From Planctomycetota bacterium (GTDB taxonomy: Bacteria > Planctomycetota > Phycisphaerae > Sedimentisphaerales > SM23-30), in assembly GCA_022705365.1 (NCBI GenBank), contig JAKJEP010000211.1, positions 1-6,138 of the forward strand: a DNA stretch of 6,138 nucleotides. The letters are read 5' to 3'. The notes under the pieces are model-generated. The model saw only the letters and a program-made list of their open reading frames with translations, was not told the origin of the DNA and did not search any database. How positions within the stretch are numbered: position 1 is the first letter of the stretch; each line of letters opens with the position of its first letter. Of this stretch, positions 1-4,292 are shown in pieces. Position numbers and translations under genes: made by a program.

Positions 1-224
1 TTCTGATCCTCCAGCAAGCGGCGGCGAAAGATGGAGCTGGGGCGGTTAATACTGAAGGGTTCGGTTCGCCCCAGGGCTTCCTGCTGTTTCTGGGCAATGA
101 TGTCCGCGGCCGCCTCATCCTTTTGTTTGCGATAGTGGGATGGCTGGCAACCCGCCGCGATCAGCCAAACTATAACCGCCACAAGGACACCTCCCCTACA
201 AATCCTGGATTGTGATGCCATCAT
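1..224 (-). CDS. TolC-family outer-membrane efflux lipoprotein, N-terminal part
   Basis: Only the first 74 codons are present; the gene continues beyond the left edge. The N-terminus is a lipoprotein signal: basic residues R7 and R10, a hydrophobic stretch around residues 13-24, then lipobox L-I-A-A-G-C with Cys26 as the predicted lipidated residue. The mature part opens with a charged helical segment (about residues 31-51) and a 'GRTEPFSINRPSS' stretch followed by R-R-R-L-L, which I recognise from outer-membrane efflux (TolC-like) lipoproteins of Planctomycetes and related phyla. Such proteins form the outer-membrane duct of tripartite pumps. The start is one of two adjacent ATGs (224 or 221). 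ATG 224 overlaps the stop of the upstream regulator as ATGA, suggesting translational coupling; the purine-rich GGGAGA lies rather far upstream. The family call rests on a short N-terminal piece, so another surface lipoprotein is possible. Confidence 0.62.
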   Translation of the reverse strand, partial: MMASQSRICRGGVLVAVIVWLIAAGCQPSHYRKQKDEAAADIIAQKQQEALGRTEPFSINRPSSIFRRRLLEDQ

Positions 225-895
225 ATCTGACTTTTCATCTCCCTGTTCCCACCCGCCTCGATCTTGGCCTGCACGACCGCAATGCCTGCCAGCGAAAAAC
301 GGGTGATATGATCCGCCAACGCATCGATTATCTCGGCAATGGGCCTGCCTTTGGGCAGGAACGCCGGCAGCTTTCCTTCGCGAAATCCGATTGCCAAACA
401 TTGATGAATCACGCTCATTTCACAAAATCCAATCTGTTGTTCGCTGGCCTGGGGACCTAACAATTCCATTATAATTCCACGGGTCAGCTTCTGTAAAGGA
501 CTTATCAGATCCCGCCGCACCTGATGAATGACTTCCGTTGGGCAGGAGAGTTCCCGCAGCAGAATCTGCCCGGCATGTCCCAGCCGGCCATGGTCGAGGA
601 TCCGGTGCAGATGCGAATGAATCAAGGCCCGCAAACGGGCGGCCGGCGGGGCATCCGCCGGTAAATGGCCCTCGGGAGGATATACGGCAAGGGCTTCCTC
701 GAAAGCCTTCTTCCAAACGGCGGCGTAAAGAGAATCTTTGCCGCCGAAATGGTAATTGATTGCGGCTACATTACTTCCGCTCCGTTGGCAGATTTCGGCC
801 ACCGTCGTATCGCGGTATCCTTTTTCCGCGAATACCTCGGCGGCTACTTTCAGTAATTTTTTTTGTGTCTGTAATCCGTCTTTTCGGATGGTCAT
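221..895 (-). CDS. TetR/AcrR-family transcriptional regulator (CerR/CecR-like C-terminal domain)
   Basis: A 224-residue DNA-binding repressor of ordinary TetR length. Residues 5-57 form the TetR_N domain: a first helix with L-L-K-V-A-A-E-V-F-A-E-K-G-Y, then the helix-turn-helix (about 30-50) ending in the family signature N-Y-H-F and K-D-S-L-Y. The remaining roughly 160 residues are the helical ligand-binding and dimerisation part. Its 'GRLGHAGQILLREL' and 'IHQCLAIGF' segments resemble the DUF1956/CerR-type C-terminal domain found in regulators of efflux operons. The start is a run GTG-ATG-ATG-ATG (904 to 893). The AGGTGA just upstream is best spaced (5 bases) for the last ATG at 895, so I chose that; 898, 901 or GTG 904 add one to three Met residues. 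It is the first gene of an operon with the efflux lipoprotein and probably represses it and itself; the inducer cannot be read from sequence. Confidence 0.88.
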   Translation of the reverse strand: MTIRKDGLQTQKKLLKVAAEVFAEKGYRDTTVAEICQRSGSNVAAINYHFGGKDSLYAAVWKKAFEEALAVYPPEGHLPADAPPAARLRALIHSHLHRILDHGRLGHAGQILLRELSCPTEVIHQVRRDLISPLQKLTRGIIMELLGPQASEQQIGFCEMSVIHQCLAIGFREGKLPAFLPKGRPIAEIIDALADHITRFSLAGIAVVQAKIEAGGNREMKSQI

Positions 896-1044
896 CATCA
901 TCACCTGGCAGATTAACGCGGAACTAAAAAATTTATTTCAAATATTTACTGGAATTTTCGGGTAGAAGCCGGCGTCGGAAATCGGACAATAAAAGCTAAA
1001 GTACGCAGAGGCAAGAAATTGTATCATTTTTCGGCAAGTTATAC

Positions 1045-1073
1045 TTGACTATTTCAAAATGAGATACTAAAAG
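1045..1073 (+). promoter_or_regulatory. Candidate promoter for rubrerythrin in the divergent intergenic region
   Basis: TTGACT (1045-1050) and TAAAAG (1068-1073) are separated by 17 bases, a tolerable sigma70-like pair about 100 bases before the rubrerythrin start. An alternative -10, TATACT (1040-1045), overlaps it but has only a poor -35 (around 1018-1024). The 896-1177 spacer separates divergent genes, so it should also hold the regulator's promoter and operator; I saw no convincing palindrome for TetR, Fur or PerR in it. Weak prediction. Confidence 0.28.
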
Positions 1074-1177
1074 ATTGGTAATGGAATTTCGTGGTTTGTT
1101 TCAGGCATCCCCTGCAGAAATGCGAAATTTTCTAGGTTAAACGGAAGAAAGTTCATAAATAAATAAAGGAGACTCAA

Positions 1178-1774
1178 ATGGCTAAAAAAACAGCTAAATC
1201 CCTGTGTTTAAAGGGAACCCAAACCGAAAAAAATATTCTGACTGCCTTTGCCGGCGAATCCCAGGCCCGTAACCGTTATACCTATTTCTCCAGCCAGGCC
1301 CGCAACGAGGGTTTTATGCAGATTTCCGCCATTTTCGCCGAAACGGCAGACCAGGAAAAGGAGCACGCCAAACGGCTCTTTAAACTGCTGCAGGGCGGTG
1401 AAGTAGAAATTTCAGCGGCCTTTCCAGCCGGGGTAATCGGCAAAACCGCTGAGAATCTGCTGGAAGCGGCCGGAGGCGAACGGTATGAATTTGAGTCCAT
1501 GTACCCCGGTTTTGCCAAAACCGCCGAGGCGGAAGGATTTAAAGATATTGCAGCTACCTTCCGGGCCATTGCGGTGGCGGAGAAACGGCATTGTTTGCGC
1601 TATCTGAAACTGCGGGAAAATATCCAGAAAAATCAGGTGTTCAAAAAGGCCAAAAAGGTCACTTGGGTCTGCCGCAACTGCGGCTACAACATGCAGGGTA
1701 CGCAGGCTCCCAAGGTCTGCCCGGCCTGCCAACACCCCCAGGCCCATTTCGAACTGGAAGCCGGGAATTACTGA
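1178..1774 (+). CDS. rbr: Rubrerythrin (diiron peroxidase with C-terminal rubredoxin domain)
   Basis: A 198-residue cytoplasmic non-haem iron protein that reduces hydrogen peroxide to water with electrons passed through its own rubredoxin-like centre. The N-terminal ferritin-like four-helix domain (about 12-150) carries the expected diiron ligands: E27 in G-E-S-Q-A-R-N-R-Y, E60 and H63 in E-K-E-H, E101 and E104 in E-R-Y-E, and E135 and H138 in E-K-R-H. E104 corresponds to the redox-switching Glu97 of the Desulfovibrio enzyme. The C-terminal domain (163-193) has C165-x2-C168 and C181-x2-C184 for the Fe(SCys)4 site, closing with H-F-E-L. Length and order match classical rubrerythrin. The start has a strong AAAGGAGA (1165-1172) five bases before the ATG. 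It is the first gene of the oxygen-defence cluster and diverges from the TetR gene. A 99-base gap follows, so it may also be transcribed alone. Confidence 0.96.
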   Translation: MAKKTAKSLCLKGTQTEKNILTAFAGESQARNRYTYFSSQARNEGFMQISAIFAETADQEKEHAKRLFKLLQGGEVEISAAFPAGVIGKTAENLLEAAGGERYEFESMYPGFAKTAEAEGFKDIAATFRAIAVAEKRHCLRYLKLRENIQKNQVFKKAKKVTWVCRNCGYNMQGTQAPKVCPACQHPQAHFELEAGNY

Positions 1775-1807
1775 GACAGGTAAACAAAAGCGGTTCCAGG
1801 CATCGGT

Positions 1808-1832
1808 ATTCAAACGGTATTCCGTTTTGAAT
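1808..1832 (+). repeat. Hairpin between rubrerythrin and the ferritin-like gene
   Basis: ATTCAAACGG (1808-1817) and CCGTTTTGAAT (1822-1832) pair around a TATT loop with one extra base bulged in the right arm. No T-tract follows, so it is not a classical terminator. Placed in the only sizeable gap between rubrerythrin and the next gene, it could attenuate read-through or protect the rubrerythrin mRNA 3' end. Function is inferred only from position. Confidence 0.35.
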
Positions 1833-1873
1833 CCATCGTTTCATTGGCAGGATCCGCAGAAAGGCGCTGACGG

Positions 1874-2356
1874 ATGAAAAATACATTCAGTCTCTCCGAA
1901 GTTTTCCGCATGGCAGAGCAGATCGAGCGGAACGGCTTCCGTTTCTATCAGGAGGCGGCCCAGGCAGCCCATGATCCCCAGGTGAAAGGCCTGCTGGACC
2001 GTCTGGCCCTGGAGGAACAAAAGCACCAGCAGTTCTTCCAGCATTTGCGGGAACAGGTATGCCGTACCAGCGATTTGCACCTGGTGGATCAGGATGATCA
2101 GGTGGAATTGTATATCCGCTCCATGGCCTTCGGCCATATTTTCCAGGCGGAGGTGGATATCCCCCAGCGGCTGGCTTCTTTGCAAACCCCGCGCAGCCTC
2201 TTGCAACTGGCGATTACCTTTGAAAAAGACACGATTGTTTATTTTACCAGCCTGAAAAACGCCGTCCCGGAACCCGATCGCGGAAAAATCGATTTGTTAA
2301 TTCAGGAAGAAATCAAGCACATTCATGTGCTGCAGGAAGCCCTTAAAAAATGCTGA
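1874..2356 (+). CDS. Ferritin-like diiron-domain protein (rubrerythrin-related, no rubredoxin domain)
   Basis: A 160-residue ferritin-superfamily protein of the short rubrerythrin-like type (COG1633-like). Two helix pairs carry the expected metal-ligand pattern: E18 in helix 1, E48 and H51 in E-E-Q-K-H, E117 in F-E-K-D, and E146 and H149 in E-E-I-K-H. Unlike its neighbour it has no CxxC pairs (only isolated C63 and C160), so it lacks a built-in rubredoxin centre. A peroxidase or iron/oxygen-handling role is likely; rubredoxin from the same cluster could be the external electron donor, but that is inference. The ATG is preceded by AAAGGCG about eight bases upstream, an acceptable ribosome site. 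It lies between rubrerythrin and the flavo-diiron protein on the same strand, 48 bases before the latter, and fits an oxidative-stress operon. Exact substrate unknown. Confidence 0.85.
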   Translation: MKNTFSLSEVFRMAEQIERNGFRFYQEAAQAAHDPQVKGLLDRLALEEQKHQQFFQHLREQVCRTSDLHLVDQDDQVELYIRSMAFGHIFQAEVDIPQRLASLQTPRSLLQLAITFEKDTIVYFTSLKNAVPEPDRGKIDLLIQEEIKHIHVLQEALKKC

Positions 2357-2404
2357 TTTTCGTGCCGGTCTGAAAAACGTGCCGATGAAAAGGCTTATAG
2401 GACT

Positions 2405-3592
2405 ATGAACCATATTGAAATCGCTCCGAATATCTATTGGGTTGGCTATGTCGATTGGGATGTGCGTAACTTTCACGGCTACCGCACCCAGCGGGGAACC
2501 TCCTACAATGCCTACCTGATTGTGGATGAAAAGGTAGCCCTCATTGACGCCGTCAAGCCGGGCAAGGGCCGTAGTCTGCTGGAGCATATCGCGGAAGTCA
2601 TCGATCCGAAAAAAATCGCGTACATCATATCCAACCATACCGAACCGGATCATTCCGGCGAAATCCAGAAGGTCCTGGATCAGGCTCCCCAGGCCGTGGT
2701 GGTGGCCTCCGAAAAAGGGAAAATCGGCCTGCAGAAATATTACCCGGGCAACTGGAACTTCCAGGTGGTCAAGACCGGCGACAGCATCCATCTGGGCAAG
2801 CACCTTCTGCAATTTATCAATACCCCGATGCTGCACTGGCCGGATTCGATGTTCACCTACCTGCCTGCCCAGAAGCTGCTTTTCAGCATGGACGCCTTCG
2901 GCCAGCATTATGCCACCAGCGGGCGATTCGATACCCAGGTGGATATGGATGTCCTGATGGCCGAAGCAAAAACCTATTACGCCAATATCATTATGCACCT
3001 GGGTTCCATCGTCAGCAAAACCCTGAAACAGGCCCAGTCGCTGGAGATTGAAACCATCTGCCCCAGCCACGGGGTCATCTGGACCGAACATCGCAGCCGC
3101 ATCCTCTCCGCCTATCAAGGCTGGGCGGAGTTTCGGGCCAGGCCCAAGATTCTGGTCATCTATGATTCCATGTGGCATAGCACCGAACAGATGGCTGACG
3201 TCCTGGCAGATGCGGCCTGTGCTGCCGGGGCCGAGGTGAAAGTGCTAAAACTCGATGTCAACGATTTAACCTCTCTGGTCACCGAAGTGCTGGACGCCGC
3301 CGCGGTGGCGGTCGGTTCGCCGACCTTAAACAGCAACATGATGCCGACGGTTGCCGCTTTTCTGACCTATCTGAAAGGATTGAAATCCAAAGGAAAACTC
3401 GGCGTTGCCTTTGGTTCCTATGGCTGGAGCGGCGGTGCGGTCGAGCAGGCGGCTGAATGCCTCCAGCAGGCCGGCCTGGAAATGTTCGGGGAAACTATCA
3501 GTTGCCAATATCGGCCCGATGAAGAAACGTTGCGGAAGTGCCGTCTTTTGGGAACACAACTGGCGGAGCAAGTAATAAAGAAAACCAAGTAG
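2405..3592 (+). CDS. fprA: FprA/ROO-type flavo-diiron protein (oxygen or nitric-oxide reductase)
   Basis: A 395-residue A-type flavoprotein, close in length to Desulfovibrio rubredoxin:oxygen oxidoreductase. It reduces O2 to water (or NO to N2O) in the cytoplasm with electrons from rubredoxin. The N-terminal metallo-beta-lactamase-like domain (about 1-245) carries the diiron ligands H78, E80, D82 and H83 in N-H-T-E-P-D-H-S-G, with H144 in P-M-L-H-W-P-D-S, D163 in S-M-D-A-F-G and H222 in C-P-S-H-G. The C-terminal flavodoxin domain (about 247-390) has the FMN phosphate loop S-M-W-H-S-T (255-260), then V-G-S-P-T-L-N and G-S-Y-G-W-S-G-G. No extra C-terminal domain is fused, so this is class A. 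The Shine-Dalgarno is modest (AGGA very close to the ATG, AAAAGG further away). Rubredoxin follows after 15 bases, so electron donor and acceptor are co-expressed. O2 versus NO preference cannot be settled from sequence. Confidence 0.96.
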   Translation: MNHIEIAPNIYWVGYVDWDVRNFHGYRTQRGTSYNAYLIVDEKVALIDAVKPGKGRSLLEHIAEVIDPKKIAYIISNHTEPDHSGEIQKVLDQAPQAVVVASEKGKIGLQKYYPGNWNFQVVKTGDSIHLGKHLLQFINTPMLHWPDSMFTYLPAQKLLFSMDAFGQHYATSGRFDTQVDMDVLMAEAKTYYANIIMHLGSIVSKTLKQAQSLEIETICPSHGVIWTEHRSRILSAYQGWAEFRARPKILVIYDSMWHSTEQMADVLADAACAAGAEVKVLKLDVNDLTSLVTEVLDAAAVAVGSPTLNSNMMPTVAAFLTYLKGLKSKGKLGVAFGSYGWSGGAVEQAAECLQQAGLEMFGETISCQYRPDEETLRKCRLLGTQLAEQVIKKTK

Positions 3593-3607
3593 AAAGGAGA
3601 ATCAGTG

Positions 3608-3766
3608 ATGGGCAAATATCGGTGTTTACTTTGCGGGTATATTTATGATCCCAAGGCGGGAGATCCAGACAACGGCGTCGAGCCGGGTACGCCTTTCTCG
3701 GAGCTGCCGGATGATTGGACCTGTCCTGAATGCGGAGCCGGAAAGGATGAATTCGAGGCCGTATAA
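3608..3766 (+). CDS. rd: Rubredoxin
   Basis: A 52-residue one-iron electron carrier. It has the full rubredoxin pattern: Y4-x-C6-x2-C9-G-Y-I-Y-D, the D-P-D-N-G-V-E-P-G-T-P-F segment, then L-P-D-D-W37-x-C39-P-x-C42-G, and K46-D-E-F49 near the end. The four cysteines bind a single Fe. An ideal AAAGGAGA (3593-3600) lies seven bases before the ATG and begins directly after the stop of the flavo-diiron gene, so the pair is tightly coupled; an in-frame GTG at 3605 is a less likely start. It probably feeds electrons to the upstream flavo-diiron protein and to rubrerythrin. The NAD(P)H-rubredoxin oxidoreductase that should reduce it is not in this window. It is the last gene of the cluster. Confidence 0.97.
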   Translation: MGKYRCLLCGYIYDPKAGDPDNGVEPGTPFSELPDDWTCPECGAGKDEFEAV

Positions 3767-3772
3767 TTTCCA

Positions 3773-3840
3773 GGCCCCCCCATTTTCCCAAATATGATGC
3801 CAGCGTCAAAAACTCTATGATTCCTTGTTATGGGGGAGCC
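3773..3840 (+). terminator. Long-arm C-rich/G-rich inverted repeat after rubredoxin; possible operon end
   Basis: Six bases after the rubredoxin stop, GGCCCCCCCAT (3773-3783) is complementary to ATGGGGGAGCC (3830-3840) at 10 of 11 positions; the single mismatch is C3776 against A3837. The arms enclose a 46-base loop, and a five-T run (3848-3852) follows about seven bases later. A long stem plus T-run at an operon end suggests a terminator, but the loop is much larger than usual and the T-run is short and displaced, so it could instead be a structured 3' RNA element. Confidence 0.35.
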
Positions 3841-3894
3841 AGAGCTGTTTTTGAACGTCAATATCGACTTTTGACGGTTCTGTCAAATATAGGC

Positions 3895-3923
3895 TTTACA
3901 AGTTCGGTTTTTTTGTGTATAAA
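3895..3923 (+). promoter_or_regulatory. Sigma70-like promoter of the tRNA-Met gene
   Basis: TTTACA (3895-3900) and TATAAA (3918-3923) are separated by exactly 17 bases, close to the consensus at both boxes. Transcription would start near 3930, about 14 bases before the mature tRNA 5' end, as expected for a tRNA promoter with a short leader. The pyrimidine-rich spacer (GTTTTTTTG) is unremarkable. Confidence 0.6.
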
Positions 3924-3943
3924 TACACATAAGAACTGTACTT

Positions 3944-4018
3944 GGCGACGTAGCTCAGCTGGTTTAGAGCGGCGGATTCATAGCCCGCAGGTCATCGGTT
4001 CGATCCCGATCGTCGCTA
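3944..4018 (+). tRNA. tRNA-Met (anticodon CAU), elongator type
   Basis: A 75-base cloverleaf. The acceptor GGCGACG pairs with CGTCGCT (G1-U72 wobble, then six Watson-Crick pairs) with discriminator A at 4018. The D-arm is GCTC/GAGC with a 10-base loop containing GG; the anticodon arm is GCGGA-TTCATAG-CCCGC with CAT at 3979-3981; a five-base variable loop AGGTC follows; and the T-arm ATCGG-TTCGATC-CCGAT is perfect. The paired first acceptor position and overall sequence favour elongator Met over initiator; a lysidine-modified Ile(CAU) tRNA cannot be wholly excluded. The fifth anticodon-stem pair is an A-C mismatch (3976/3984). CCA is not encoded (GTT follows), so CCA must be added enzymatically. 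The sequence turns AT-rich immediately after its 3' end. Confidence 0.93.
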
Positions 4019-4030
4019 GTTCATTATATC

Positions 4031-4057
4031 AGTTATAACTCTTTATAATATATAAAG
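4031..4057. repeat. Two adjacent AT-rich palindromes just after the tRNA
   Basis: AGTTATAACT (4031-4040) is a perfect 10-base palindrome, and CTTTATA-ATA-TATAAAG (4041-4057) directly abuts it as a perfect 7-base inverted repeat with a 3-base spacer. They lie 13 bases after the tRNA 3' end. They might act as a weak tRNA 3' processing or termination structure, or as protein-binding sites at the edge of a mobile segment. No partner copy was found further right. Function unknown. Confidence 0.45.
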
Positions 4058-4084
4058 ATATAAATATTTTGCAATTCTATTTAA

Positions 4085-4238
4085 TCTCGAATTTTCTCGA
4101 AATTTTACCTATTTTACCCCTCCAGCGTCCAACCAGCGTCCTGGAGCATCTGGTAGTGAGTGGGTAGTGAGTCTGAATTCAGTCTGAATTCAGTCGGTGG
4201 GGAGTGGGGAGGGAGTTGAGAATTGGAGGGATTGGAGG
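4085..4238. repeat. Run of seven adjacent doubled words (tandem doublets, spacing 7-11 bases)
   Basis: Seven different short words each occur twice in immediate succession: TCTCGAA (4085, 4095), ATTTTACC (4102, 4111), CCAGCGTCC (4122, 4133), GGTAGTGAGT (4152, 4163), CTGAATTCAGT (4173, 4184), GTGGGGA (4197, 4204) and ATTGGAGG (4222, 4231). Spacings are 10, 9, 11, 11, 11, 7 and 9 bases. CTGAATTCAG is itself a palindrome. The block fills most of the non-coding stretch between tRNA-Met and the nuclease gene and ends at that gene's ribosome site. The repeats are directly visible; their cause (slippage duplications, or helically phased protein sites) is not known. Confidence 0.75.
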
Positions 4239-4243
4239 TAGGT

Positions 4244-4249
4244 TATAAT
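4244..4249 (+). promoter_or_regulatory. Perfect TATAAT -10 box ahead of the nuclease gene
   Basis: TATAAT at 4244-4249 matches the -10 consensus exactly. The best upstream -35 candidates are poor: TTGGAG at 4224-4229 (about 14-15 bases away) or TTGAGA at 4216-4221 (22 away). If used, transcription would start near 4256 and the nuclease mRNA would have a roughly 33-base leader with no Shine-Dalgarno. This competes with reading the same bases as the start region of the small ORF at 4248. Confidence 0.3.
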
Positions 4250-4292
4250 GTTGGATGATACAGCCTTTATTGATACAATATCATTTATATGA
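4248..4292 (+). CDS. Putative 14-residue leader peptide overlapping the nuclease start
   Basis: A strong GGAGGT (4234-4239) sits eight bases before ATG 4248, which opens a 14-codon frame (MLDDTAFIDTISFI) ending in a TGA at 4290-4292. That stop overlaps the ATG of the nuclease gene as ATGA. The nuclease gene has no Shine-Dalgarno of its own, so ribosomes finishing the small frame could re-initiate on it. This would be translational coupling by a leader ORF. A chance reading frame within a promoter (see the TATAAT at 4244) is the alternative; no homolog of so short a peptide can be judged by eye. Confidence 0.35.
   Translation: MLDDTAFIDTISFI

Noticed and set aside
1022..1066. Imperfect dyad TATCATTTT ... 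AAAATGAGATA upstream of rubrerythrin, considered as a PerR/Fur-type operator.
   Set aside because: The arms are imperfect, about 25 bases apart, and do not match known Fur or PerR box layouts.
2297..3178. 293-codon minus-strand open frame opposite the flavo-diiron gene.
   Set aside because: It is the antisense of a gene with all catalytic residues in place; its translation has no recognisable family features.
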